Source of the DNA: Aliidongia dinghuensis
Lineage (GTDB): Bacteria > Pseudomonadota > Alphaproteobacteria > ATCC43930 > CGMCC-115725
Length of the DNA stretch: 64,000 bases
Assembly (NCBI RefSeq): GCF_014643535.1
Contig: NZ_BMJQ01000002.1
Span: 186,001-250,000 of the forward strand
Direction: 5' to 3'
Shown one piece after another: positions 53,086 through 63,548 of this stretch (positions within the stretch are counted from its first letter, which is position 1; each line of letters starts with the position of its first letter). The translations under genes and the position numbers were made by a program. Under the pieces are notes generated by a model. It made no database searches. It was not told where the DNA came from and worked only from the letters and a program-made list of their open reading frames with translations.

Positions 53086-54645
53086 ATGACGATGCTCAGC
53101 CGCCGCCAGATGCTCGGAGGCACGGCGGCCACGGCCGGCCTCATGGCCACCGGGCTGCCTTTTCCGGTCCTCGCCGCGAGCCACACCAGCGTGACGTTCG
53201 CGATCACCCGCGACATCCAGGGCCTGCTGGCCCCGCCCTACCGGGTCGGCGCGATCGAGGGCAACATCATGCGGACGGTCTGCCAGGGGCTGATCCGCTT
53301 CAAGCCGGGTTCGTTCGATTGGGATCTGTGGGCGGCGAAGACGCTCACGCAGGTCAGCGACACGGCGATCGAGTTCGAGCTCAACCCCGGCCTCCAGTTC
53401 CACGGCGGCTACGGCGAGATGACGGCCGACGACGTCAAGTTCTCCTTCGAGCTGTTCCAGAAGAACCGCCCGGACGGCAAGCCGGCCGATTATGCCAAGG
53501 ATTGGGCGGCGCTCGACCACGTCGAGGTGACCGGCAAATACACCGGCCGCATCGTGCTGAAGACGCCGTCGCCGCAGCTCTGGCTCGTCGTGCTGCCGGA
53601 CAATTCCGGCCTCATCATCTCCAAGAAGGCGTGGGAGGCCGGCTGCTATCGCTCGGACCAGCAGCCGATCAAGCTCATCGGCACGGGCGCCTATATGCTC
53701 GCCGAGTGGGTCCCGAACCAGCGCGTCGTCCTGAAAGCCAATCCCGACTGGAAGGGCGACAAGCCGGGCTTTCCCGAACTGGTGCTGCAGCCGGTGCGCG
53801 ATCCGAAGACGGCTGAGCTGGCGCTTCGGGCGAACGAACTGCAGTTCACGCTGATCGAGCCCGCCGATGCGGCCGAGGTCCAGAAGCAGCCGGACACGAG
53901 CCTGCTCCGACAGGATTCGATCAACTATGTCTGGATCGGCCTCAACGTCGAGAAGCCGCCGTTCGACAATCCCAAGGTCCGCCAGGCGATCCGGCTCGCG
54001 ATCGACACCGACCAGGTGCTGGCTGGCGCCTACAACGGCACGGTCAAGCCAGCCTATGCGCTCATGGCGCCGGGGCTCTTGGGATATTGGGCCGACGCGC
54101 CGAAGCCCAAGCCCGATCCGGCCGCGGCGAAGAAGCTTCTGGCCGAAGCCGGCCATCCGAACGGCTTCAAATGCACGCTCACCCTCATGAGCAAGCCGAC
54201 CTACCAGGCGATCGGCCAGATCGTCCAGGCGATGCTCGCCGATGTCGGCGTGCAGGTCGACCTGCAGGTGCTCGACGCCGGTGCCTACTATGCCGCCGGT
54301 CAGGGTGAGGCTGGCAAGAAGCTCGACATGGCGCTGCAGCGCTTCGGCGGCAAGGCCGACCCGGCGTTCCAGACCCAATGGTTCGTGGCGTCTCAGATCG
54401 GCACCTGGAACTGGCAGCGCTGGAACGATCCTGAGTTCGACGAGTTCTCAGCCAAGGCCGCCGCGACCAACGACAAGGCGGAGCGCAACCGGCTCTACAT
54501 CGAGGCGCAGAAGCGCATGGAGGCGTCGGGCGCCTACATCTGGCTGACGCACGAGGCGAACATCTTCGCTTTCCGCCCGTGGCTCAGGCCCGCGGTGCTG
54601 CCGAACGGCGACGACATGCTTTACGACCGTTTCACCGCGATCTGA
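53086..54645 (+). CDS. Peptide/nickel ABC transporter substrate-binding protein
   Basis: The 519-residue protein starts at ATG 53086 after AGAGGGGA. It carries a Tat-like signal (SRRQMLGGTAATAGLMATGL) and the SBP_bac_5 fold (QGLIRFKPGSFDWDLWAAKT, EMTADDVKFSFELFQKNRPD, LIGTGAYMLAEWVPNQRVVL, AEAGHPNGFKCTLTLMSKPT). It is the first gene of a five-gene transporter operon and delivers ligand to the permeases encoded next. The specificity within di- and oligopeptides or related solutes is not evident. Confidence 0.94.
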   Translation: MTMLSRRQMLGGTAATAGLMATGLPFPVLAASHTSVTFAITRDIQGLLAPPYRVGAIEGNIMRTVCQGLIRFKPGSFDWDLWAAKTLTQVSDTAIEFELNPGLQFHGGYGEMTADDVKFSFELFQKNRPDGKPADYAKDWAALDHVEVTGKYTGRIVLKTPSPQLWLVVLPDNSGLIISKKAWEAGCYRSDQQPIKLIGTGAYMLAEWVPNQRVVLKANPDWKGDKPGFPELVLQPVRDPKTAELALRANELQFTLIEPADAAEVQKQPDTSLLRQDSINYVWIGLNVEKPPFDNPKVRQAIRLAIDTDQVLAGAYNGTVKPAYALMAPGLLGYWADAPKPKPDPAAAKKLLAEAGHPNGFKCTLTLMSKPTYQAIGQIVQAMLADVGVQVDLQVLDAGAYYAAGQGEAGKKLDMALQRFGGKADPAFQTQWFVASQIGTWNWQRWNDPEFDEFSAKAAATNDKAERNRLYIEAQKRMEASGAYIWLTHEANIFAFRPWLRPAVLPNGDDMLYDRFTAI

Positions 54646-54682
54646 TTTGCTGCGATCCAACTGGGGCTTCGTCGTCGCTTCA

Positions 54683-55654
54683 ATGAACCTTTCGCCGAAA
54701 CTGCGGTATGTCGCGAGCCGGCTGGTGACCACGATTCTCGTGCTCCTCTGTGCCACGGTCCTGCTGTTCGCGCTGACGCTGCTCATTCCCGGCAACCCGG
54801 CCGAGGTGCTGCTGGGCCCGCGCGCGACGCCCGAGGCGGTCCAGGCCTACAGCCATGCCATGGGGCTCGACCGGCCGCTCCTGGAACGGCTTGCGATCTT
54901 CCTCGGCAATGTGCTCCGCGGCGACCTCGGCCGCGACATCATCAGCGGCCGGCCGATACTCGACCTGGTGCTCGAGGTCTTTCCCTACACGCTCTCTCTG
55001 ACGCTGGCCGCGATCGGGCTCGCCGTGCTCCTGGGCGTGCCGCTCGGCTGCTATGCCGCGACACACCCCGGCAGCCTCGCCGACCAGGTGGGCGCGGTGA
55101 CCAGCGTCGCCTTCATCGCCATGCCGAATTTCGTCGTCGCGGTGTTCCTGGTGCTGATCTTCTCAGTCTGGCTCCATTGGCTGCCGGTGCTGGGCGTCGG
55201 CCGCGATGGCGGCTGGGGCGACGCGGCGTTGCGCCTCGTGCTGCCGGCCCTGTCGCTCGCCTTGAGCTGGGTCGGCTATATCGCGCGGCTGCTGCGCGCC
55301 TCGCTGCTCGAGGTGATGGGCGAGCCGCATATCCGTACAGCGCGCGCCTATGGCGTCGCCGAGCGGCGGCTCGTCTATCGCAATGCCCTGAAGCTGGCAG
55401 CGATCCCAACGGTCGCGATCCTGGGCCTGGGCGTCGGCCGGCTCCTGGGCGGCGCCATCTTCGCCGAGATCGTGTTCGCCCGGCCGGGATTGGGCACGCT
55501 CGTCTATGACGCGATCAACCTGCGCAACTATCCGGTCGTGCAGGCGGCGGTGCTGGTCGTGGTCGGCGTGTTCACGCTCACCAACCTTTTGACCGACCTC
55601 AGTTATCTCTGGCTCGACCCGCGGCTCGGCCGGCGGCTGGGGCAGGAGCGATGA
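54683..55654 (+). CDS. Peptide ABC transporter permease (DppB/OppB-like)
   Basis: The product of about 323 residues has six helices. The typical N-terminal segment is LRYVASRLVTTILVLLCATV, followed by LIPGNPAEVLLGPRATPEAV. The EAA loop for ATPase contact reads ARAYGVAERRLVYRNALKLA, and the C-terminal block is YPVVQAAVLVVVGVFTLTNL. ATG 54683 matches family starts; an upstream TTG is possible. The stop overlaps the next permease gene by 4 nt. Confidence 0.94.
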   Translation: MNLSPKLRYVASRLVTTILVLLCATVLLFALTLLIPGNPAEVLLGPRATPEAVQAYSHAMGLDRPLLERLAIFLGNVLRGDLGRDIISGRPILDLVLEVFPYTLSLTLAAIGLAVLLGVPLGCYAATHPGSLADQVGAVTSVAFIAMPNFVVAVFLVLIFSVWLHWLPVLGVGRDGGWGDAALRLVLPALSLALSWVGYIARLLRASLLEVMGEPHIRTARAYGVAERRLVYRNALKLAAIPTVAILGLGVGRLLGGAIFAEIVFARPGLGTLVYDAINLRNYPVVQAAVLVVVGVFTLTNLLTDLSYLWLDPRLGRRLGQER

Positions 55655-56483
55655 GCGCCGCGTTCGGTGCCGTCTGGCGCAGCCCGACCGGGCGTATCGG
55701 CCTGGCCCTGGTCGTGCTCGTGCTGCTGTTCAGCTTCGGCGGGCCTTTCGTCATCGACCAGCTGCCCAACCGGCTCGACGTGCTGCATCGCTTCGCGGGT
55801 CCGTCGCCGGACCATTGGATGGGCACCGACAATCTTGGCCGCGACCTGGCCGCCCGCATGGCGATCGGCGGCCAGATCGCGCTCGGCGTCGCCCTCAGCA
55901 CCATCGCGCTGTCGCTCGTCGGCGGCACATTGCTCGGCATCGCGGCCGCCTATGCGCCGATCCAGCTCGAACGGGTCATCCTCATCCTGTTCGACGTGCT
56001 GAGTGCGTTTCCAAGCCTGATCCTGGCGCTCGCGATCGTGGCGCTGCTGGGTCCCGGGCTCGACAAGGTCATCCTGATCATCGCGGTGACGCTCGTGCCG
56101 CATTTCGGCCGGATCGCGCGCGCCCAGACCCTGTCGCTGCGCCAGGCGCCGTTCCTGGATGCGGAGCGGGTGCTGGGCGCCTCGCCCGTGCGGCTCGTCT
56201 GCCATCATGTCCTGCCGAACATCCTGGGGCCGCTCGTCGTGCTGGCGAGCATGGACATCCCGGTCGTGATCACGCTCGAGGCCGGTCTCTCCTTCCTCGG
56301 CATCGGCGTGCCGCCGCCGCGGGCGAGCTGGGGCGGGCTGCTGCACGACGGCTATACGAGCCTGACCCAGTCGCCGTGGCCGGTTGCCTTCGCCGGCCTG
56401 ATGCTGACCGGCGCCACGCTGGGATTCACGCTGTTCGGCGAGGCGCTGCGCGACGCGATCGACCCCAAGCTCAGGGTCCAGCC

Positions 56484-56487
<4 letters not shown>
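55651..56487 (+). CDS. Peptide ABC transporter permease (DppC/OppC-like)
   Basis: The 278-residue protein is the second membrane subunit. After the first helix (GRIGLALVVLVLLFSFGGPF) comes the DppC-type HWMGTDNLGRDLAARMAIGG motif, then five more helices and the EAA loop (FLDAERVLGASPVRLVCHHV). The late family segment LSFLGIGVPPPRASWGGLLH is clear. It overlaps the genes on both sides by 4 nt, so subunits are produced in step. Confidence 0.95.
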
Positions 56488-57436
<949 letters not shown>

Positions 57437-57452
<16 letters not shown>

Positions 57453-58372
57453 TCGCGCTCGAGGACGCGACCGTCACCTATGGCGGCATCCGCGCGGTCG
57501 ACGGCATTTCGCTCGAGATCCGGCCGGGCGAGACGCTGGGCCTGATCGGCGAGAGCGGCTCGGGCAAGTCGTCGCTCGCCCGCCTGCTGGTCGGTCTGGT
57601 CCGGCCGAGCGCCGGCCGGGTGCTGTTCGACGGCGGCGACCTCGCCCGCCAGGATCGCGCGCAGCGGCAGCGTTTCCGCCGTGACGTGCAGATGATCTTC
57701 CAGGACCCGGTTGCCTCGCTCTCGCCGCGCCTCACCATCCGGCGCCTGCTCGCCGAGCCGCTGGCGATCCATGGCATCGATGAGGCCAAGGCCTGGCCCG
57801 GCGTGCTCGACCTGCTGCGCCGGGTCGGGCTCAACGAGACCCTGCTCGGCAAATATCCGCATCAGGTGAGCGGCGGCCAGGCGCGCCGCGTCGGCATCGC
57901 CCGCGCGCTCATCCTGCGCCCGCGCCTGGTCGTGGCCGACGAGCCGACCGCCGGCCTCGACGTCTCGGTCCAGGGCGAGCTCGTCAACCTCATGAGCGAG
58001 CTGCAGCGCGACTATGGGCTGACCTATCTGCTGGTGTCGCACAATCTCAAGGTCGTGCGCGTCATGGCCGACCGGTTCGCGGTCATGTATCTGGGCCAGT
58101 TCGTCGAGACCGGGCCGGCGGCCGAGATCTTCCGGCGGCCGGCCCATCCCTATACCCGGGCGCTCATCGACGCGACCCCGCGCCTCGACCCGGACCGGAC
58201 CCATCCGCCGGCCGTGCTCTACGGCGAGATCCCGAGCCCGTCCCACCTGCCGCCCGGCTGCCGCTTCCAGGGCCGCTGCCCCCATGCCGACGACCATTGC
58301 CGCACGGTCGAGCCGCCGCCGACCACACTCGCCGACGGACGGATGGTGCGGTGCCATAAGCCGTTGATCTAG
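57437..58372 (+). CDS. Peptide ABC transporter ATP-binding protein (DppF/OppF-like)
   Basis: The 311-residue product starts at ATG 57437 inside the preceding gene. It shows Walker A GESGSGKSSLARL, Q-loop IFQDPVASLSPRLTI, signature VSGGQARRVGIARAL, Walker B LVVADEPTAGLDV and H-loop VSHNLKVVRVM. The C-terminal peptide-transporter Cys motif is CRFQGRCPHADDHC. The two nonidentical ATPases complete a full peptide importer. A REP-like hairpin follows 20 nt after the stop. Confidence 0.95.
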
Positions 58373-58391
58373 CGGTGTCCCCACCTCTCTT

Positions 58392-58420
58392 CCGTCATCC
58401 CTGCGCAGGCGGGATGACGG
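58392..58420 (+). terminator. REP-like terminator hairpin after the peptide transporter operon
   Basis: CCGTCATCCC (58392-58401) pairs perfectly with GGGATGACGG (58411-58420) over the 9-nt loop TGCGCAGGC, followed by an A-rich stretch. It resembles the GTCATTCCCG/CGGGAATGAC palindromes that recur in many proteobacterial genomes, so it may belong to a dispersed family as well as end the operon. Confidence 0.75.
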
Positions 58421-58492
58421 GAAAAATAAATCGGACAGCCGTGGGGCATGCCCGGCCGGGACGTGAGAGAGGCGACCTGGATCGAACCGCCC

Positions 58493-59416
58493 TCAGCGGG
58501 GCGCGACGCGGTTCTGGTAGACGCGCAGGTGGGTCGTCGCGGCGTGAACGAGCGGCGTCGCGAGGCCGGCGCGCTGGCCGCGGGCCAAAAGGTCGCCCAG
58601 GATCTGCTCGACCTCGACCGCCCGGCCGGCTTCGAGGTCGCGATACATGGACGAGGTCAGCGGCGAGCCGTGCTGGGTCACGAGCGGCCGCGTTGCCTTA
58701 AGGAAACCGTCGCTCGGCGGCACGCCCACGGCGCGTACGATCGCCGTGACCTCGTCGAGGAAGGCGAGCGCGAAATCGGCGCCGCCGGGCACCGCCTCGA
58801 TCGCGCCGATATTGCCGCGCATCAGGCAGGTGACGCCGCCGATGGTCGCGAGCAAGATCCATTTCTCCCACATCTCGCGCGCGATCGCGGACGACAGCCG
58901 GGCATCGAAGCCGGCACCCTGCATGATGCGGTCAAGGGCCGCGACGCGGGCCGTGGGCGCCCCGTCCATCTCGCCATAGGCAAGCTCGTGGAGCGGGGTC
59001 AGCTGGACGATGCGGCCGGCATCGTCGAGGTGGGTTGCGACCTTGCAGACGCAGCCGACGAGCGCCCGCGGTCCGAAGCGCGCCTCGAGCGTCTCGACGT
59101 GCTTCATGCCGTTCAGCACGGGCAGGATCATCGTCTCGGGCCCGATCGCGGGGGCGAGGTCGTCGAGTGCTGCGTCGAGGCCGAAGCCCTTCACGGTCAG
59201 CAGCACGACGTCGTAGGGCTTGTCGATCTGGCCGGCGGTCACGAGCGACGGCGCCAGCGTGAAGTTGCCGTGCGGGCTCACGATCTCGAGACCGGCCTCC
59301 CGCAGGCGCTCAGCCCGCGTCGGCCGCACCAGGAAGGTCACGTCGCGCCCGGTTAGGGCCAGCCGCCCGCCGAAATAGCCACCGGTCGAGCCGGCGCCGA
59401 CGATCAGAATCCGCAT
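58493..59416 (-). CDS. Ketopantoate reductase-family (ApbA/PanE) oxidoreductase
   Basis: The 307-residue protein starts at ATG 59416 after GGAAGGAGAGG. It has an N-terminal NADP-binding Rossmann motif (ILIVGAGSTGGYFGGRL), and the segments LLTVKGFGLDAALDDLAPAI and ILPVLNGMKHVE typical of ApbA. The C-terminal catalytic helix region (IAREMWEKWILLATIGGVTC) contains the family lysine. It is divergent from a MarR gene. It may be PanE in pantothenate synthesis or a paralogue acting on another 2-keto acid; regulation by MarR favours the latter. Confidence 0.9.
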   Translation of the reverse strand: MRILIVGAGSTGGYFGGRLALTGRDVTFLVRPTRAERLREAGLEIVSPHGNFTLAPSLVTAGQIDKPYDVVLLTVKGFGLDAALDDLAPAIGPETMILPVLNGMKHVETLEARFGPRALVGCVCKVATHLDDAGRIVQLTPLHELAYGEMDGAPTARVAALDRIMQGAGFDARLSSAIAREMWEKWILLATIGGVTCLMRGNIGAIEAVPGGADFALAFLDEVTAIVRAVGVPPSDGFLKATRPLVTQHGSPLTSSMYRDLEAGRAVEVEQILGDLLARGQRAGLATPLVHAATTHLRVYQNRVAPR

Positions 59417-59478
59417 CGTCCTCTCCTTCCGTCCATGCCGTCGCCTCATGCGTTCGCGGCGACGACAAATCATTATTT

Positions 59479-59520
59479 GCATATGCCGCTATTGTGATTA
59501 TGGGTATGTGCTAATATCCG
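59479..59520. promoter_or_regulatory. Divergent promoter region with imperfect MarR-type dyad
   Basis: The 126-bp gap between the ApbA-type gene and marR is locally AT-rich. TTTGCATATGCC and GGTATGTGCTAA form an imperfect inverted repeat (9 of 12 positions), a plausible MarR-dimer site controlling both genes. Confidence 0.45.
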
Positions 59521-59542
59521 TCAAGCGACGCGAGGAGGATGG

Positions 59543-60010
59543 GTGACGGCGATGAACCGGGCCGACGGCGGGCAGTGCAATTTTACGGCCCTGCGCAAAG
59601 CAACGCGGCGGGTGTCGCAGCTTTATGACGCGGCCCTGGCGCCGAGCGGGCTGCGCTCGACCCAGCGGGCGATCCTGATCCATATCGCGCGCGCTGGCAC
59701 GCCGACGATGGGCGAACTCGCGGCCTTGCTCGTGCTGGACCGCTCGGCGCTCGCCCATAACCTGAAGCCGCTCGAGCGGGATGGGTTGGTCGCGGTCACG
59801 GTCGATCCCGGGGACCGGCGCAGCCGATTGGTCGCCCTGACCTCGCTCGGAACGGCAAAGCTCGACGCAACGACGGCGCTCTGGCACGACGCGCAGGAGC
59901 GGTTCGAGGCCGTGTTCGGCCGCGAACAGGCTGAGGCGCTGCGCGCGACCTTGGCTTTCATCGCCGACGACGGTTTCGAGCGCGCGTTCGCCGCTGCCCG
60001 CCCCTTCTGA
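59543..60010 (+). CDS. MarR-family transcriptional regulator
   Basis: The 155-residue protein has a MarR winged helix (GLRSTQRAILIHIARAGTPT, MGELAALLVLDRSALAHNLK) with the conserved wing DPGDRRSRLVALTSLG. GTG 59543 follows GGAGG by 4 nt; ATG 59552 is the alternative. It is divergent from the ApbA-type reductase gene, which is its probable target along with itself. Confidence 0.93.
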   Translation: MTAMNRADGGQCNFTALRKATRRVSQLYDAALAPSGLRSTQRAILIHIARAGTPTMGELAALLVLDRSALAHNLKPLERDGLVAVTVDPGDRRSRLVALTSLGTAKLDATTALWHDAQERFEAVFGREQAEALRATLAFIADDGFERAFAAARPF

Positions 60011-60124
60011 TCCCGGGCCGTCCTGACGGCCGCGCGCCGGCCAGTGCCGGCTGCGCCGCCGCGTGGTCTTTGCCGTCCCGTGCGTCTCTCTTCTATGATG
60101 GGCGATACGCTCGACGGAGGGATC

Positions 60125-61087
60125 ATGCGTTCCGCTGACCGGATCGGACGAGGGGCGAGGGTCGTGCTGCTGGCGAGCTTGCTCGCCGGCGTGGCCGGAT
60201 GCGTCGCGCGCCAGGAAGAGCCGGGCGAGACGTCGCTGGCGGTTCCGCTATCCGCCGCGGCAGAGGCGCCGGCGGACCCGGGACGCGCTGCCGCGGCCTC
60301 TGCGAGCGACAACAGCGCGCCGGTCGCCGCCGCTCCCACCGTCACGGCCGCTGCAACGGCGCCCGTATCCGGCTCGACCGAGCAGATCACCGTCCTCGGA
60401 CGCAGCTTCACCGGCCTCTGGAAAGTGAACTCGCCGAAGCGGCTCGCCATGGATGTGGGACTCTTCTCGGGCGTGCACATCCGCTACAGCGGCGAGACCG
60501 GCGACCGCGACATCTGCGAGCTGCGCCAGACCGGCACCGCGCTCGACGCCCGCTGCCTGCGTCTCGACCGCACGGCGGCCGGCAGCATCGACGGCAACCA
60601 GATCGTCCTACGCTCCTGGGTCGGGCCGGCGACCCTGATCCTGAAAGCATCCGCGCCGACAAGCAGCGCGCTTACCGGGACGATCAGCGGCGGCGCGCTC
60701 GGCACCCAGCTGACCGGCGGCGTGCCGATCCACGCAACGAAATTGACCGTTCAAGGTTCGGGGCAGGGCTCGGGGCCCGAACGGCCGAGTGCCCCGCTGC
60801 TGCGCGCCGTGCTGGCCGATATCGCCCAGGGCCATCTCACCGCCGATCGCTATGCGCCCGAGGCGGCGGCCCGCCTACGACGGAACCTGGACGACATGCG
60901 GACGGACGTGGCCGAACTCGGCCCGCTCAAGGACGTGACCTATCTCGACCAGCTGCTGCCGCGCCATCCCTTCGACCCGCGGGAACGGCCGCTCGAGGTC
61001 TATCGCGTCGACTATGCCGGGGGCACGCGGCTCTGCGGCATCAGCCCAGGCCCGCCGGCTGCAGTGGCGGACGTCGTCTGCCGCTAG
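60125..61087 (+). CDS. Lipoprotein of unknown function
   Basis: The 320-residue product starts at ATG 60125 after GGAGGG. The lipoprotein signal ends LLAGVAGC. After an Ala/Pro-rich linker there is a beta-rich domain (ITVLGRSFTGLWKVNSPKRL, HIRYSGETGDRDICELRQTG, ALDARCLRLDRTAAGSIDGN) that looks self-contained and resembles no family I can name. The C-terminus contains LDQLLPRHPFDPRERPLEVY. Paired cysteines suggest disulfides. It is convergent with the lytic transglycosylase gene, 19 nt away. Confidence 0.72.
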   Translation: MRSADRIGRGARVVLLASLLAGVAGCVARQEEPGETSLAVPLSAAAEAPADPGRAAAASASDNSAPVAAAPTVTAAATAPVSGSTEQITVLGRSFTGLWKVNSPKRLAMDVGLFSGVHIRYSGETGDRDICELRQTGTALDARCLRLDRTAAGSIDGNQIVLRSWVGPATLILKASAPTSSALTGTISGGALGTQLTGGVPIHATKLTVQGSGQGSGPERPSAPLLRAVLADIAQGHLTADRYAPEAAARLRRNLDDMRTDVAELGPLKDVTYLDQLLPRHPFDPRERPLEVYRVDYAGGTRLCGISPGPPAAVADVVCR

Positions 61088-61106
61088 CAGATGCTGCTGG
61101 CGGCGG

Positions 61107-62291
61107 CTACAGGCTGCCGTGCGGCGCCACCACGATGCAGGCGACATGCTCATGCGCAAGCCGGCTGCAGGCGTCGCTCGCGCCGTCGGCGCTGAGGCCG
61201 ACCAGCTGGGCGCGATAGACCGCCGGCGCAGACGGCCGGTTGACAGTCGCGACCGACGGCTGGGCGCGGTCGAGCGTGCCGCGGGCGCGGCTGCGGGCAT
61301 CGGCCGCCGCCGTCTGGGCCTGCGCCGCGGTGCTGAACGCGCCCACCTGCACGGCCCAGCTTCCGCCCGGGGCGAGGGCGGGCGCCGTCGCGGCGGCGAG
61401 CACGACCCGCGCCTGTTGCGGCTGCGGCTTTGGCGGCGGGGCCGGTGGGGCATAGGCCGCGAGCGGCGAGGATTCGATCGGCGCTCGCGTCGCCTTGGCC
61501 TGGAGTTCGCGATAGAGGTCACCCGACGGCGCATCCGGCGGTGGCACCTGATAGCTCGCCATCTGTACGGCCCCCGTTGCGGGCGCAGGCGCCGCGGGCA
61601 CCGGTTGCGGAGATGACGCGGGCAGGGTGCCCGCGAGCGAGCGAGCGTTGAGCGAATCCGACGAGGTCTCGGCCATCGCGTAATGGGCGAGCGGGCCGCT
61701 CGGCGCCGCATCGTCGCCGAGGCGTGGTGCCACCGAGGTCAGGTAGCCGACGGTCTCAGCCGGCAGGGGGGTGGCGCCGTAGAGGTAGGATTCGAGCCGG
61801 CCCGGCCCGGCGTTGTAGGCGGCGAGGAAGCCCGGCGATCCGTAGCGCGCATACATTTCACGGATATAGGCGGTGCCGGCCAGGATATTGTCGTGCGGTG
61901 CGTAGGGATCCGGGCCCAGGCCGTAGCGGTCGCGCATCTCCGCATAGGTCACGGGCATAAGCTGCATCAGCCCCATGGCGCCGACGGACGAGGTCGTGAG
62001 GCCGCCGTTGATATATTCGCGGCCGCCCGATTCCTGGCGCATGACCTCGCGGATCCATTTCTCCGGTACGGAGAAACGGGTCGAGGCTTCGTGGATGTAC
62101 GGTCCCCACGGGTCGTTCGGCGGCCCGGGCGGCGCGTAATTGGCGGCAGCACTTTGCGGTGCCGCCACCGATACCGGTGCCGTGCTGGCACCCGGCGGCG
62201 ATCCCGCGCAGGCCGCGAGGCCCGACAAGAGCACGACGCCGACTGCGGCCCGGCGCACTTCGACCATGCCGCGCATCGGCACGCGGCACAT
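61107..62291 (-). CDS. Lipoprotein lytic transglycosylase with C-terminal SPOR domain
   Basis: The product has a lipobox (VVLLSGLAACAG), then an SLT/GH23 domain with catalytic Glu in IREVMRQESGGREYI, followed by GAMGLMQLMPVTYAEMRDRY and LAAYNAGPGRLESYL. After a Pro/Ala linker comes a C-terminal SPOR domain (GGSWAVQVGAFSTAAQAQTA) that binds denuded septal glycan. It therefore cleaves peptidoglycan, probably at division sites or to open wall gaps for envelope machines. Several in-frame ATGs exist; 62291 has AGGGG 4 nt upstream. It is not placed with the T3SS. Confidence 0.9.
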   Translation of the reverse strand: MCRVPMRGMVEVRRAAVGVVLLSGLAACAGSPPGASTAPVSVAAPQSAAANYAPPGPPNDPWGPYIHEASTRFSVPEKWIREVMRQESGGREYINGGLTTSSVGAMGLMQLMPVTYAEMRDRYGLGPDPYAPHDNILAGTAYIREMYARYGSPGFLAAYNAGPGRLESYLYGATPLPAETVGYLTSVAPRLGDDAAPSGPLAHYAMAETSSDSLNARSLAGTLPASSPQPVPAAPAPATGAVQMASYQVPPPDAPSGDLYRELQAKATRAPIESSPLAAYAPPAPPPKPQPQQARVVLAAATAPALAPGGSWAVQVGAFSTAAQAQTAAADARSRARGTLDRAQPSVATVNRPSAPAVYRAQLVGLSADGASDACSRLAHEHVACIVVAPHGSL

Positions 62292-62401
62292 GGTTCCCCT
62301 GAACATCATGCGCGTCATCGCCAGATGTCCCCCCAACTGGCTTCGAAGCGCCACGTTAACCATGAAGCGCCGCAAAGAGCAATATTCGTGTAGAGTCGGG
62401 G

Positions 62402-62434
62402 GTTTGGATACCGTCCTTCGAGCGGTATCCAAAC
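62402..62434. promoter_or_regulatory. Perfect 12-bp inverted repeat between HTH gene and transglycosylase
   Basis: GTTTGGATACCG (62402-62413) pairs with CGGTATCCAAAC (62423-62434) across 9 nt. It lies after the stop of the HTH gene and upstream of the transglycosylase start on the same strand, so it is either a terminator for the former or an operator for the latter. No T-run is present in either direction. Confidence 0.65.
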
Positions 62435-62475
62435 ATCATCCCCGATGTGGAGAAAGCGCCGTCAGCCGCGCGCCC

Positions 62476-63396
62476 TCAGTTGCGTGGGGGACGGCGGCCG
62501 TGGCGGAACTCGCCGCCGGGCTCGCCGGGCGGCTCGTTCCGATAGCGCTGCATCTGCGGCATGGCGGCGCGGTCGGCGATTGCGTCCTTGCGCTCGAGCG
62601 CGATCGTCGTGCGGGCAGCGACGCGCATGAGGTCGGACGCCGCCTGGCGCAACGCCTTGCGCGTCGCCGCGGTCTCCTCGCCGAGCACCTGCTCGAACGC
62701 GCTCTGGAACGTGGCGATCGCGGCGTCCGCCTGGGCGCGCAACTCCGCGTCCAGGTTGGCGTTGAGCGCCGTCTTCGGCTCCTGCTCGGCAAAGGGCCGG
62801 GGCGGCATCGGCTGCCGCGGCTGGCGCGGCGGCGGCTCGACCGCACGGTTCTCATAGGTGAAGCGGAACGGTGTTGCCGGCTGCGCCTGGGGGGCCGCGG
62901 TCGCCGGCGCGGCCGGGGCCTGGGCTGGCGTTGCTGGAGCCGGTGTCGCCGGCGCCACCGGAGCCGGTGCCGCCTGGACAGGTGCAGGCGTCGGAGCAGG
63001 CGTGGGGGCGGGCGCTGGGGCCGGTCGCGGCGGCGCTGCCGACGCCAGGGTCAGGCGCGACGGTTCCCGCCGCGGCGGCACAGTCGCGGCCGGTGCAGTC
63101 TCCGCTGCGGCCGGCGCCGGTGCCACTGCAGGCCGGGCCGCGGGTGCCTCGGCAGGCCGGGCTTTGACCACCGGTGCAGCGGGCTGCGGCGCTGCCGGGG
63201 CAGGGGGTTCCTGGGCAGGCGCTTCTTGTGTGGGGCTGGGCGCTTGCCCCGCCTTGGCTTCGGCGACCTTCTTCAAGATGCCGTAGATCGTGGCCGGGCT
63301 GGTTTCGTAGGTGCGGGCGATATAGGCGACGGATTCGCCATTGTCGCGACGCGCCGCGATGGCGTCCCATTCCGCTGGCGGGATTTTCGAGCTCAT
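62476..63396 (-). CDS. HTH protein with long Pro/Ala linker, unknown function
   Basis: The 306-residue product starts with a resolvase/transposase-type HTH (EWDAIAARRDNGESVAYIAR then TYETSPATIYGILKKV). A roughly 140-residue low-complexity Pro/Ala/Thr linker follows, and then a helical C-terminal domain (ALNANLDAELRAQADAAIAT, SAFEQVLGEETAATRKALRQ). The HTH resembles those that read a repeated DNA word. The C-terminus looks like an oligomerisation or partner-binding helix bundle. It may be a nucleoid-associated or regulatory protein. I cannot name a characterised homologue. Confidence 0.78.
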   Translation of the reverse strand: MSSKIPPAEWDAIAARRDNGESVAYIARTYETSPATIYGILKKVAEAKAGQAPSPTQEAPAQEPPAPAAPQPAAPVVKARPAEAPAARPAVAPAPAAAETAPAATVPPRREPSRLTLASAAPPRPAPAPAPTPAPTPAPVQAAPAPVAPATPAPATPAQAPAAPATAAPQAQPATPFRFTYENRAVEPPPRQPRQPMPPRPFAEQEPKTALNANLDAELRAQADAAIATFQSAFEQVLGEETAATRKALRQAASDLMRVAARTTIALERKDAIADRAAMPQMQRYRNEPPGEPGGEFRHGRRPPRN

Positions 63397-63548
63397 GGTC
63401 AGGCAGTTCTTCGGAAAATGCGGAAGGCGCCATCCCGTGCGGACGCGCCGGACTCTGTATCTAGGTTCTTAAACCATTGTCGCGCAGATTGCGCCTGGAT
63501 AATCGGGGGCCCGATACGCATTTTCCGCGATGCGGCGGGCTGGGGGTA

